From Curtobacterium sp. Leaf261 (lineage in GTDB: Bacteria > Actinomycetota > Actinomycetes > Actinomycetales > Microbacteriaceae), in assembly GCF_001422205.1 (NCBI RefSeq), contig NZ_LMMJ01000008.1, positions 176,915 through 240,914 of the forward strand: 64,000 bases of DNA, read 5' to 3'. Below are positions 33,601 to 42,773 of the stretch, one piece after another. Positions within the stretch are counted from its first letter, which is position 1, and each line of letters begins with the position of its first letter. The translations under genes were made by a program, and so were the position numbers. Under the pieces are notes generated by a model. That model had not been told where the DNA came from. It saw only the letters and a program-made list of their open reading frames with translations, and made no database searches.

Positions 33601-34314
33601 GCCGACAAGCCGCTGTCCGAGACCGCGCAGGACCGCCTCGAGACCATCGCTGCGAACAACGAGCTCGGTGCGGGCATGCAGGTCGCGCTCAAGGACCTCG
33701 AGATCCGCGGTGCCGGGAACCTGCTCGGCGGCGAGCAGTCCGGGCACATCGCGGGGGTCGGCTTCGACCTGTACCTCCGGATGATCGGCGAGGCGGTCGG
33801 GCAGTTCCGCGGCGACGTGGCCGAGGGGCAGACCGAGCTGCGGCTCGAGCTGCCCGTCGATGCACGCATCCCCGAGGAGTACGTCGAGAGTGAGCGGCTC
33901 CGGCTCGAGGCCTACCAGAAGCTCTCCGCGGCGTCCTCGCCGTCGTCGCAGGAGAACGCGATCGCCATGGTCCTCGACGAGCTCACCGACCGGTACGGCG
34001 CGCCGCCGCAGCCCGTGTCGACGCTCATCGAGGTGTCCAAGCTCCGCCGGATGGCCCAGCAGGTCGGGTTGAGCGACGTCGTCGTGATGGGGTCGAACCT
34101 CCGCGTGTCGGGCAAGGAGCTCGCGGACTCGATGCAGGTGCGACTCACGCGGATGTTCCAGGGCGCGAGGTGGTTCGCGCAGCAGAACGCCACGAGCATC
34201 CCGATGCCCCGTCCGCACGGCGAGCCGCTGCCCGACGCCGAGCTGATCCTCTGGGTCGAGGGCATCCTCACCGCGATCTACGGTGCGACGGTGCCGGAGG
34301 CTGCTACGGCCTAG
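30634..34314 (+). CDS. mfd: Transcription-repair coupling factor
   Basis: A 1226-residue translocase that removes stalled RNA polymerase from damaged DNA and recruits UvrA. N-terminal UvrB-like module ([20 protein letters not shown] and [20 protein letters not shown]). The CarD-like polymerase-interaction domain is near residue 543 ([14 protein letters not shown]). The RecG-like motor has Walker A [13 protein letters not shown] near residue 700, the DEEQRFG box, and the TRG region ([20 protein letters not shown]). The C-terminal TRCF domain contains [19 protein letters not shown]. GTG 30634 is chosen from the -10 element seven bases upstream. Family length (1150-1230) matches. Flanked on both sides by the same composite repeat block. 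Confidence 0.97.
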   Translation: [1226 protein letters not shown]

Positions 34315-34318
34315 CCGT

Positions 34319-34392
34319 CCGCAAGACACCAACTCGGCCGCTTCTCGCAGGGGTATGTCTCTGCGAGAAGCGGCCGAGGTTGCGTTTCGCGG
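34319..34392. repeat. Module C hairpin block downstream of mfd (copy 2)
   Basis: CTCGGCCGCTTCTCGCAG (34333-34350) pairs perfectly with its inverse at 34361-34378, with a 10-base loop. Flanks CCGCAAGACACC and TTGCGTTTCGCGG match copy 1 upstream of mfd. It probably terminates mfd. Confidence 0.8.
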
Positions 34393-34400
34393 GGGCGACG

Positions 34401-34451
34401 GGCGGACGGACTGGAGGGACGGTGCCAGGCCGACCCGTCCCTCCCGTCCGC
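34401..34451. repeat. Module A dispersed hairpin between mfd and nhaA
   Basis: CGGACTGGAGGGACGGTGCC faces ACCCGTCCCTCCCGTCCG. It ends exactly at the nhaA stop codon and joins to module C copy 2. Confidence 0.8.
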
Positions 34452-35626
34452 TACGTGGCCGGCTCCGCGACCCTCCGGGCCTTCCGCGCCATGAGCGTGA
34501 CGACGATGGCGGAGGCGACCATCGCGATGCCGGACCCGACGAGGACGGCGAGCGTCCCCTCGTCGACGATGTCCGCGCTCCGGGCGAACGCGAGCTCGTT
34601 CATCAGGAGCGAGACCGTGAACCCGATCCCGCCGAGGACCCCGACCGCCGCCACAGAGCCGAGCCCGAGCGTCGGACGATCCGGCGACCGGCCGAGGCGG
34701 GAGGCGATCCCGCCGAAGAGCGTGATGCCGATCACCTTGCCGACGGGGAGTGCGAGCACGATCGCGAAGAACGTCGGGGACAGCTCGCCGATGCCGACGG
34801 CGGGGATCGTGACGGCGGCCGCGGCGAACGCGAACAGCGGCAGCACGATCGCGTTCGAGAACGGCTCGATCCGGTCGTAGGCCAGGTGTCCGGGCTTCCG
34901 GGGCAGGAGCAGGCCGACGGCGACCCCGGCGATCGTCGCGTGCACGCCCGAGTGGTACACGAGCCACCAGCTGACGATGCCGAGCACGACCAGCAGGACG
35001 ATCAACAGGGTCTGGTTCCGACCCTCGCGAGCACGGCCGGTGCGGAGGCGACGGGCGACCACCCAGAACACCGCGAGGGCGACGACGGCGCCACCGAGTG
35101 CCCAGAAGTCGGTGTCGTGGGCGAACACCACCGCGATGATGACGATCGCGATGAGATCGTCCAGGACGGCGAGCGCAAGGAGGAACACGCGGAGCGTCGA
35201 TGGGAGCCCCTTGCCGAACATGGCCAGGATGCCGAGTGCGAAGGCGATGTCGGTCGCCGTCGGGATCGGCCAGCCGTGCTCGAAGCCGGAACCCTGCGTG
35301 ACGAGCAGGTACACACCGGCGGGCACGACGACGCCACCGACGGCGGCGATCGCCGGGATCACGGCGGTCTTGGGGTTCGAGAGTTCGCCGACCACGAGTT
35401 CGTGCTTCAGCTCCACGGCGACCAGGAAGAAGAAGACGGCGAGGAGACCGTCGCTGATCCAGTGCGAGATCGACAGGTCGAGGCCCACCGCCCCCCACGG
35501 GGTGTGGAACGCGAGCGCGGTCTCGAGTCCGTGCCCGAGAGGGGAGTTGGCCACGACGAGGCCGAGGACGGCGGCGACGAGGAGGGCGACGGCGCTGAAC
35601 CGCTCCGAGCGGAAGACTGCGGGCAT
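34451..35626 (-). CDS. nhaA: Na+/H+ antiporter NhaA
   Basis: A 391-residue antiporter that exports Na+ (or Li+) in exchange for H+ and controls internal pH. About 12 helices. The ion-binding pair Asp156-Asp157 lies in LALAVLDDLIAIVII, and ATDIAFALG carries the Asp equivalent to E. coli Asp133. VELKHELVVGELSNPKTAVI and GGIGFTVSLLMNELAF are family motifs. The ATG at 35626 gives the typical N-terminus and length (E. coli 388). A longer frame to 35914 would cover the promoter. Convergent with mfd; divergent from mazG. Confidence 0.96.
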   Translation of the reverse strand: MPAVFRSERFSAVALLVAAVLGLVVANSPLGHGLETALAFHTPWGAVGLDLSISHWISDGLLAVFFFLVAVELKHELVVGELSNPKTAVIPAIAAVGGVVVPAGVYLLVTQGSGFEHGWPIPTATDIAFALGILAMFGKGLPSTLRVFLLALAVLDDLIAIVIIAVVFAHDTDFWALGGAVVALAVFWVVARRLRTGRAREGRNQTLLIVLLVVLGIVSWWLVYHSGVHATIAGVAVGLLLPRKPGHLAYDRIEPFSNAIVLPLFAFAAAAVTIPAVGIGELSPTFFAIVLALPVGKVIGITLFGGIASRLGRSPDRPTLGLGSVAAVGVLGGIGFTVSLLMNELAFARSADIVDEGTLAVLVGSGIAMVASAIVVTLMARKARRVAEPAT

Positions 35627-35644
35627 GGTGCTCCGATGTTTCGG

Positions 35645-35668
35645 GGTCGACGTGGTCTGATGTCGACC
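35645..35668. promoter_or_regulatory. Inverted repeat in the nhaA/mazG divergent region
   Basis: GGTCGAC (35645-35651) and GTCGACC (35662-35668) flank a 10-base spacer, 19 bases upstream of the nhaA ATG. It is either an operator or a leader hairpin. Confidence 0.4.
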
Positions 35669-35793
35669 AGACTTCCCGACGCGCCGGAATACATCATACG
35701 CGATGGGCCCTCGTCCTCGTGCCGGTCTGCGTCGTGGTCCGGCGCGCTCCGGGTCGGCCGAGCGTCGAACGGTCGGCGGTGGGACGATGGAGC

Positions 35794-36534
35794 ATGGCTG
35801 ACCCGTACACCGACCAGACCGCGGATGATGCGTTGCGCGCACTCGTGACCGTCGTCGACCGGCTGCTCGACCCGGGCGGATGCGTGTGGAACCGGGCGCA
35901 GACGCACGCGTCACTCGCGACCTACGCCGTGGAGGAGTCCTACGAGCTCGTCGACGCCATCGACACCGGTGATCCGGAGGACATCCGCGAGGAGCTCGGC
36001 GACGTGCTCTACCAGGTCGTCCTGCACGCCGGGATCGCCGCTCGTGCCGGCGAGTTCGACCTCGCCGACGTCGCGGAGCACGTGCGCGAGAAGATGGTGC
36101 GGCGGCACCCGCACGTGTTCGGGACCGAGCGGGCGGACACGTTCGAGGACGTCGTCCGGGTCTGGCGGGCGGCGAAGTCCGCCGAGAAGGCCGCGAGGGT
36201 CAGCGCGTTCGACGGGGTGCCCCATGCGATGCCCCCGCTCGAGCGCGCGGTGAAGCTCCTCGAACGCGTCGAGGAACGTGGCATCGGCAGCGGCGTGCTC
36301 GACGAAGTCGCGGCGACGTCGGTCGACGCGGCCGTCGTGCCCGGGGTCACGGACGGGTCGGACGGGCGCGGCGCGGTGGACCCGGGGTGGGGTGCGGCCG
36401 AACTCGCGCGGATCGCGGAGGCCCGGGAGCGGGGGATCGACCCCGTGGCCAGTCTCCGCGGCGCGGTCGCGGCGCTGGAGCAGCAGGCGCGAGCAGCGGA
36501 GGCATCGGCGGCGGAGGCGTCGGCGGCGACCTGA
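35794..36534 (+). CDS. mazG: MazG family nucleoside triphosphate pyrophosphohydrolase
   Basis: A 246-residue all-alpha pyrophosphatase that hydrolyses (d)NTPs to monophosphates and can clear damaged nucleotides. One MazG domain: CVWNRAQTHASLATYAVEES, with metal-binding EESYELVDA and EELGDVLYQVVLHA. Then KMVRRHPHVFG. The second half is shorter than in two-domain MazG proteins and ends in a low-complexity EASAAEASAAT. Located between nhaA and hisS/eno, as in many actinobacteria where mazG lies between mfd and eno. The final codons begin a 27-bp direct repeat (GGCGGCGACCTGACTCCGTT). Confidence 0.93.
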   Translation: MADPYTDQTADDALRALVTVVDRLLDPGGCVWNRAQTHASLATYAVEESYELVDAIDTGDPEDIREELGDVLYQVVLHAGIAARAGEFDLADVAEHVREKMVRRHPHVFGTERADTFEDVVRVWRAAKSAEKAARVSAFDGVPHAMPPLERAVKLLERVEERGIGSGVLDEVAATSVDAAVVPGVTDGSDGRGAVDPGWGAAELARIAEARERGIDPVASLRGAVAALEQQARAAEASAAEASAAT

Positions 36535-36678
36535 CTCCGTTCGGTGTCGGCGGCGACCTGACTCCGTTCGGTGTCGACGGTGTGAGCGGCGGCGTGGGGA
36601 CGTCGGGATCGTCTGATGGCCTCGCAGTGGATCCGCGCGATCCGGCGGATGGGCAACCGGACCGCACGAGACGGAAGG

Positions 36679-36717
36679 CCCCACGGTCCGGCGCAGGGAT
36701 GCTGCCGGACCGTGGGG
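36679..36717. terminator. Perfect 14-bp-arm hairpin after mazG
   Basis: CCCCACGGTCCGGC (36679-36692) pairs with 36704-36717 across an 11-base loop. It is followed three bases later by a second hairpin. Confidence 0.75.
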
Positions 36718-36720
36718 GAT

Positions 36721-36756
36721 CGGGTGCCCGTCTAACCCGAAAAAGACGGGCACCCG
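36721..36756. terminator. Perfect 13-bp-arm hairpin, second of a tandem pair
   Basis: CGGGTGCCCGTCT (36721-36733) pairs with AGACGGGCACCCG (36744-36756), with an A-rich 10-base loop (AACCCGAAAA). It could be a second terminator or part of a small structured RNA. Confidence 0.7.
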
Positions 36757-36972
36757 CCGAGCAGGGTCCGGCATCCAGGGGAGGTATGCCGAGCGACCAC
36801 CGCTCGGATCGTGGGACGAACTGCAGCACGCCGTCACCACGATCGGTTCGTTCAGACGGATCAGGCGTCCGATCGAACCGACGTTTGTTGTTGTGCATTC
36901 AATGTATCAGTCGATCGCGGGGAGTGCAACCCCGGATCCGGACGCTGGTCCGACGTCTGGGAGGATGGACCC

Positions 36973-38223
36973 ATGGCGACCCTCGTGACGGCTCCCCGCG
37001 GCATGCGGGACTTCCTCCCGGCAGAGAAGGCGCGGCGCGAGCACACGCTCGGTGTCATCCGCGGCGTGTACGCCCACCACGGCTTCGACGAGATCGAGAC
37101 GCCCGTGGTCGAGGACTCGTCGCGCCTGCACGCCGGGCTCGGGGGTGACAACGAGAAGCTCGCGTTCGCCGTGATGCGCCGCGGAATCACGACCGAGGAC
37201 CTGCACGCGGCGACGGCACCGCTGGAGCTCGCGGACCTCGGCCTCCGCTTCGACCTGACCGTCCCGCTCGCCCGCTTCTACGCCAGTCACCGGGCCGAGC
37301 TCCCGACGGTGTTCCGTGCGGTCCAGATCGCCCCGGTCTGGCGCGCCGAGCGACCGCAGAAGGGGCGCTACCGCCAGTTCGTGCAGTGCGACATCGACGT
37401 CCTCGGCGAGCCTGGGCGACTCGCCGAGATCGAACTCGTCCAGGCGACGGGTGAGGCGCTCGCGGCACTCGGGGTGCAGGGCACGTTCGTGCGCATCAAC
37501 GACCGGCGCATCCTGACCGCGCTCCTCGGGACGTGGGGGGTGTCGGACGCGGACGCCCCGCACGCGCTGGTGATCGTCGACAAGCTCGACAAGATCGGTG
37601 CCGCCGGAGTCGCCGGCGAGCTCGTCGGGCTGCCGAGCCTCACCGGCCGTGACGCCGCGGGGCTCCAGGACACACTCACCGCCCTCGCGACCGCCGACTG
37701 GGACAGCGTCACGGGCGCCGAGTGGCTCGACGCCGCGGCCTTCGCCGACCTGCTGTCGCTCCGCGAGGCACTGCCGGACGTCGACCTGCGCTTCGACCCG
37801 ACACTCGTCCGGGGCATGGGGTACTACACGGGCACCATCTTCGAGGTCGCGCACCCCGACTACGCGTACAGCCTCGGCGGCGGTGGGCGCTACGACGGCA
37901 TGATCGGGCGGTTCCTCGGGCAGGACGTGCCGGCGGTCGGCTTCTCGCTCGGGTTCGAGCGACTCGTCGACCTCGTGACGATCCCCGACGCGCAGACCAC
38001 CGACGCCGTCGCGCTCGTGTTCGACCGCGACGTCGACCCCGCCGTGCTCGCGACGATCAAGCGCGAGGTGATGGTCGATCACGCCCGAGTGCGGCTCGAG
38101 CGTCGTACGAAGAACATGAAGAACCTGCTCGCCGGGCTCGTCGCCGGCGGCTACGGGTCGTTCGCGAGCGTGTCGGCCGACACAGCGAGCGCGACGGACC
38201 TCGACTTCAAGCCGCTCACCTGA
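36973..38223 (+). CDS. hisS: Histidine--tRNA ligase
   Basis: A 416-residue class II aminoacyl-tRNA synthetase that charges tRNA-His. Class II motif 1 region: APRGMRDFLPAEKARREHTL. Motif 2: VFRAVQIAPVWRAERPQKGR, then YRQFVQCDIDVLG. HisRS-specific sequence: LRFDPTLVRGMGYYTGTIFE with GGGGRYDGMIG. Motif 3: AVGFSLGFERL. The C-terminal anticodon-binding domain is short (about 95 residues). GGAGG lies upstream of the ATG at 36973. Followed by eno after a 111-base gap. Confidence 0.96.
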   Translation: MATLVTAPRGMRDFLPAEKARREHTLGVIRGVYAHHGFDEIETPVVEDSSRLHAGLGGDNEKLAFAVMRRGITTEDLHAATAPLELADLGLRFDLTVPLARFYASHRAELPTVFRAVQIAPVWRAERPQKGRYRQFVQCDIDVLGEPGRLAEIELVQATGEALAALGVQGTFVRINDRRILTALLGTWGVSDADAPHALVIVDKLDKIGAAGVAGELVGLPSLTGRDAAGLQDTLTALATADWDSVTGAEWLDAAAFADLLSLREALPDVDLRFDPTLVRGMGYYTGTIFEVAHPDYAYSLGGGGRYDGMIGRFLGQDVPAVGFSLGFERLVDLVTIPDAQTTDAVALVFDRDVDPAVLATIKREVMVDHARVRLERRTKNMKNLLAGLVAGGYGSFASVSADTASATDLDFKPLT

Positions 38224-39618
<1,395 letters not shown>

Positions 39619-39653
39619 GGAGCGCAGCACCGGAGCACCGGAGCATCGGAGCA

Positions 39654-39676
39654 CCGGCCCGCACGGCGCGGGCCGG
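39654..39676 (+). terminator. eno terminator hairpin
   Basis: CCGGCCCGC (39654-39662) pairs with GCGGGCCGG (39668-39676). The stem can be extended outward through GGAGC/GCTCC. There is no U-tract. Confidence 0.55.
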
Positions 39677-39686
39677 CGCTCCGAAC

Positions 39687-39762
39687 GGCCGCCGTGCCTC
39701 CAGTCCGAACCGGATGTCCCTTGGGACGTGCGATTCCTGTCGGACGGGAGGCGCGACGGCCG
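39687..39762. repeat. Module A repeat arms in inverse order after eno
   Basis: GGCCGCCGTGCCTCCAGTCC (39687-39706) faces CGGACGGGAGGCGCGACGGC (39741-39760) across about 34 bases, so both module A arms are present with a long spacer. Confidence 0.7.
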
Positions 39763-39829
39763 TTCTGCACGTCCGCGCGGGTCCGCCTCGCCCCGCCTGC
39801 CCCGTGTCCTGTCCGCCCTGTGCCCCGCC

Positions 39830-39910
39830 GGAGCTGCCTGGGCTGCCGGAGCTGCCGGAGCTGCCGAAGCTGCCGGAGCTGCCTGGGCTGCCGGAGCTGC
39901 CGGAGCTGCC
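39830..39910. repeat. 9-bp minisatellite between eno and ftsB
   Basis: Nine units of GGAGCTGCC with variants TGGGCTGCC and GAAGCTGCC. It lies 68 bases upstream of the ftsB start. Confidence 0.85.
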
Positions 39911-39978
39911 GCCTGAGTGTGCGCCCAGCCGCCGTGCCGCTGCACCGACTGCACCCGCGGCCGGGTTATCGTCGGACC

Positions 39979-40539
39979 ATGCCCTCGACCAACTCCCGGA
40001 GTCCCCGTCCCCGGATCCGTCGTGTGCCCGTCTCGATGCCCACGACCGAGAGCACCCAGACCGGGTGGCTCCGGAACATGCGGTTCTCCGGGTTCAGCGT
40101 CGTCATGCTCGGCATCGTCGTGCTCTTCGTGGTCGTGCTCGCCCCGAGTCTCCGCACGCTGATCCAGCAGCAGCACGAGATCGCTGCCAAGCAGGAGCAG
40201 GTGGCCGCGGCCAAGGCGGACGTCGCCACGAAGAAGAAGGACGTCGCGCGGTGGGACGACCCGGCGTACATCGAGGCGCAGGCCCGTGACCGTCTGCTCT
40301 ACGTGTACCCGGGCGAGACCAGCTACCTGGTGATCGGCGCCGACGGCAGGTCCACCGATTCCGGCGCGACCACGACCACGACCACCGACGCGGGGACCCC
40401 GGTCAGCACCGAGGTCCAGACACCGAAGGTGGACTGGGTGTCGGCGATGATGTCGTCGGTGCTCAAGTCCGGGCTGTCCGACCAGACCTCGTCCGAGCTC
40501 GTGGAGCCCGAGGTCTCGGGGACCGGCACCAGCAAGTAG
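39979..40539 (+). CDS. ftsB: FtsB/DivIC family septum formation initiator
   Basis: A 186-residue bitopic membrane protein of the divisome. A basic cytoplasmic N-terminus of about 40 residues is followed by one membrane helix (about 40-58, VVMLGIVVLFVVVLAP), then a periplasmic coiled coil (SLRTLIQQQHEIAAKQEQVA onward) and the FtsB/DivIC motif DDPAYIEAQARDRLLYVYPG with ETSYLVI. A Thr-rich linker and a C-terminal tail of about 50 residues follow. It links FtsL, FtsQ and the septal synthase. Location between eno and a DUF501 gene is conserved in actinobacteria. Confidence 0.94.
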   Translation: MPSTNSRSPRPRIRRVPVSMPTTESTQTGWLRNMRFSGFSVVMLGIVVLFVVVLAPSLRTLIQQQHEIAAKQEQVAAAKADVATKKKDVARWDDPAYIEAQARDRLLYVYPGETSYLVIGADGRSTDSGATTTTTTDAGTPVSTEVQTPKVDWVSAMMSSVLKSGLSDQTSSELVEPEVSGTGTSK

Positions 40540-40556
40540 CCGCCCACCGGGTCCGG

Positions 40557-40562
40557 TACGCT
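40557..40562 (+). promoter_or_regulatory. -10 element for a probable leaderless transcript
   Basis: TACGCT ends nine bases before the GTG at 40572. Confidence 0.45.
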
Positions 40563-40571
40563 TGACGTCCC

Positions 40572-41120
40572 GTGGGCACTCCTCCGTTCGATCCGCCGTC
40601 CGAGCGTGACGTCGCCATCGTCTCCGCACAGCTCGGTCGTCCGGCGCGCGACGTCATCGGCATCCCGGCGCGCTGCGTCTGCGGAGCCCCCACGGTCGTC
40701 GCCACGAAACCCCGGCTCGGGAACGGGACACCCTTCCCCACGCTCTACTACCTGACGCACCCGGCCGCGACGGCCGCCGTGTCGACGCTCGAAGCGACGC
40801 AGGTCATGCCCGAGCTCGCCGCGCTGCTCGAGGACGACACCGTCGCCGAGGCCTACCGGGGCGCGCATGACGCGTACCTGGCGGATCGCGAATCGATTGA
40901 GCACGTCGAGGAGATCGCCGGGATCACGGCGGGTGGCATGCCCACTCGCGTCAAGTGCCTGCACGCGCTCGTCGGACACAGCCTCTCCGCCGGTCCCGGG
41001 GTCAACCCGATCGGCGACCTCGCCCTCGAGCGCTGCTCGTGGAGCCCGTCCCGCTGCGACTGCCAGGCGTACGACGTCCCTGCAGACGTCGGAGTCGGGG
41101 CGGATGGCGGCGAGGAGTAA
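40572..41120 (+). CDS. DUF501 domain protein
   Basis: A 182-residue cytoplasmic protein of the DUF501 family: DVAIVSAQLGRPARDVIGIP, ARCVCGAPTVV, the signature NGTPFPTLYYLTHPAATAAV and MPTRVKCLHALVGHSLSAGP. Conserved Cys and His residues could bind a metal or have a redox role, but no function is established. In most actinobacteria it lies between ftsB and an exopolyphosphatase gene (ppx/gppA). Here ppx is absent and ndh follows 40 bases later. Confidence 0.93.
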   Translation: MGTPPFDPPSERDVAIVSAQLGRPARDVIGIPARCVCGAPTVVATKPRLGNGTPFPTLYYLTHPAATAAVSTLEATQVMPELAALLEDDTVAEAYRGAHDAYLADRESIEHVEEIAGITAGGMPTRVKCLHALVGHSLSAGPGVNPIGDLALERCSWSPSRCDCQAYDVPADVGVGADGGEE

Positions 41121-41160
41121 GTTGATTCCCGGCCAACCCCCACTCAAGGAGATCACCCAC

Positions 41161-42759
41161 GTGCCCAAGATCCTCATCGTCGGCGGCGGTTACGCCGGTT
41201 TCTACACCGCCTGGAAGCTCGAGAAGTGGCTCCGTCAGGGCGAGGCAGACGTCACGGTGGTCGACCCCCTGCCGTACATGACCTACCAGCCGTTCCTGCC
41301 GGAGGTCGCCGCGGGCTCGATCGAGCCGCGGCACGCGGTCGTGGCACTGCGCCGTCACCTGACGAAGACCAGGGTGATCACCGCGAAGGTCACCAAGGTC
41401 GACCACGCGACGAAGACCGCGACGATCACACCGGAGGTCGGTGAGCCGTGGGAGGAGACCTACGACTCCGTGGTCATGACCGCGGGTGCCGTGTCGCGGA
41501 CCTTCCCGATCCCGGGTGTCGCCGACGAGGCGATCGGCCTCAAGACCATCGAGGAAGCGGCCGCGATCCGCGACAAGCTGCTCACCAACTTCGCCAAGGC
41601 GGCGAACCTGCCGGCCGGCCCGGAGCGCGACCGGCTCCTGACCGTCGTCGTCGTGGGCGGTGGCTTCGCCGGCATCGAGATCTTCGCGGAACTCCGCTCG
41701 TTCGCGACGGCACTGCTCAAGAACTACCCGCAGATCTCGTTCGACGACACCCACTTCCACCTGGTCGAGGCGATGGGCCGCATCATGCCCGAGGTCTCCC
41801 TCGAGACCAGCTACTGGGTCCTCAAGAACCTCGCCCAGCGCGGCGCGGACGTCCACCTCGACACGCAGCTCGCGTCCGCGGTCGGCGGCGTGTGCGAGAT
41901 GGCACCGAAGGACGGCGAGAAGATCACGGTCGAGTCCGACCTCATCATCTGGACCGCCGGTGTCATGGCGAACCCGATGGTCAAGGGCACCGACTTCCCG
42001 CTCGAGGCCCGCGGCCGCATCCGCGTGCAGCCCGACCTCCGCATCGTCGACGACAACGGCGTCATCGAGGGGGCGTGGGCCTGCGGCGACGTCGCAGCCG
42101 TGCCGGACCTCACCGGTGGTGGCGTCGGCGGCATGTGCGTCCCGAACGCCCAGCACGCCGTCCGCCAGGGCAAGCAGCTCGCGAAGAACGTCGTCGCGAC
42201 GCTCCGTGGCGAGAGCCCGCAGGACTACAAGCACGAGAACCTCGGTGCGGTCGCTGGTCTCGGTGTCGGCATCGGCGTGTTCCAGTCCGGCAAGTTCGCG
42301 ATGAAGGGCTTCCTCGCCTGGGGTGCGCACCGCGGCTACCACGGCCTCGCGATGCCGTCGTGGGAGCGCAAGCTGCGCGTGGTCGGCGACTGGGTCGGCG
42401 GCATGTTCCTCGGCCGCGACATCGTCTCGCTCGACGACCGCGAGACCCCGCGTGCCGCCTTCGAGACGTTCGCCTCCCGGCCCAAGCCGCCGCAGCCGGA
42501 GGAGGGCTCCCCGCAGGACGCCTCCACCACCGGGCCGGCCTACGGCAACCCCGCCGACAAGTCCGCCGCGGACAAGGAGGCCGACAAGGCCAAGGCCGAG
42601 GCTGCCACGCCGAACACCGACGCTGCGCCTGCCAAGAAGGCTCCGGCCCGGAAGCCGGCGGCCAAGAAGACCGCCCCGAAGGCCGATGCGCCGAAGGCCG
42701 ATGCGCCGGTGGCCGAGCCCGCTGAGGCCCCGGCCACCGAGAGCGTCAAGGCCGAGTAG
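41161..42759 (+). CDS. ndh: Type II NADH dehydrogenase (NDH-2) with Lys/Ala/Pro tail
   Basis: A 532-residue single-subunit flavoenzyme that passes electrons from NADH to quinone without pumping protons. FAD motif KILIVGGGYAGFYTAWKLEK, quinone-side MTYQPFLPEVAAGSIEPRH, NAD motif VVVVGGGFAGIEIFAELRSF, second FAD contact GAWACGDVAAVPDLTGGGVG, and GVFQSGKFAMKGFLAW. The enzyme domain ends near residue 445. The remaining 85 residues are a low-complexity tail (PAKKAPARKPAAKKTAPKAD and similar) resembling histone-H1-like tails. GTG 41161 has AAGGAG upstream. Confidence 0.95.
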   Translation: MPKILIVGGGYAGFYTAWKLEKWLRQGEADVTVVDPLPYMTYQPFLPEVAAGSIEPRHAVVALRRHLTKTRVITAKVTKVDHATKTATITPEVGEPWEETYDSVVMTAGAVSRTFPIPGVADEAIGLKTIEEAAAIRDKLLTNFAKAANLPAGPERDRLLTVVVVGGGFAGIEIFAELRSFATALLKNYPQISFDDTHFHLVEAMGRIMPEVSLETSYWVLKNLAQRGADVHLDTQLASAVGGVCEMAPKDGEKITVESDLIIWTAGVMANPMVKGTDFPLEARGRIRVQPDLRIVDDNGVIEGAWACGDVAAVPDLTGGGVGGMCVPNAQHAVRQGKQLAKNVVATLRGESPQDYKHENLGAVAGLGVGIGVFQSGKFAMKGFLAWGAHRGYHGLAMPSWERKLRVVGDWVGGMFLGRDIVSLDDRETPRAAFETFASRPKPPQPEEGSPQDASTTGPAYGNPADKSAADKEADKAKAEAATPNTDAAPAKKAPARKPAAKKTAPKADAPKADAPVAEPAEAPATESVKAE

Positions 42760-42773
42760 TCGATCCCGACCGT

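Larger units (their letters stand above)
36535..36972. other. Gap between mazG and hisS
   Basis: These 438 bases hold no convincing gene. They contain the second copy of a 27-bp repeat that starts in the mazG end, two strong consecutive hairpins (36679-36756), and an AT-rich stretch (TTTGTTGTTGTGCATTCAAT, 36884-36903) that probably contains the hisS promoter. Confidence 0.7.
39619..39978. other. Repeat-rich gap between eno and ftsB
   Basis: No gene is evident in these 360 bases. They contain the eno terminator, a module A pair (39687-39762) and a 9-bp tandem array (39830-39910). Confidence 0.75.

Noticed and set aside
39694..39978. Protein-coding extension of ftsB or a separate gene across the 9-bp repeats
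   Set aside because: Frames here give only Cys/Arg or Pro/Leu/Glu repeats from the minisatellite and no ribosome site or family match.
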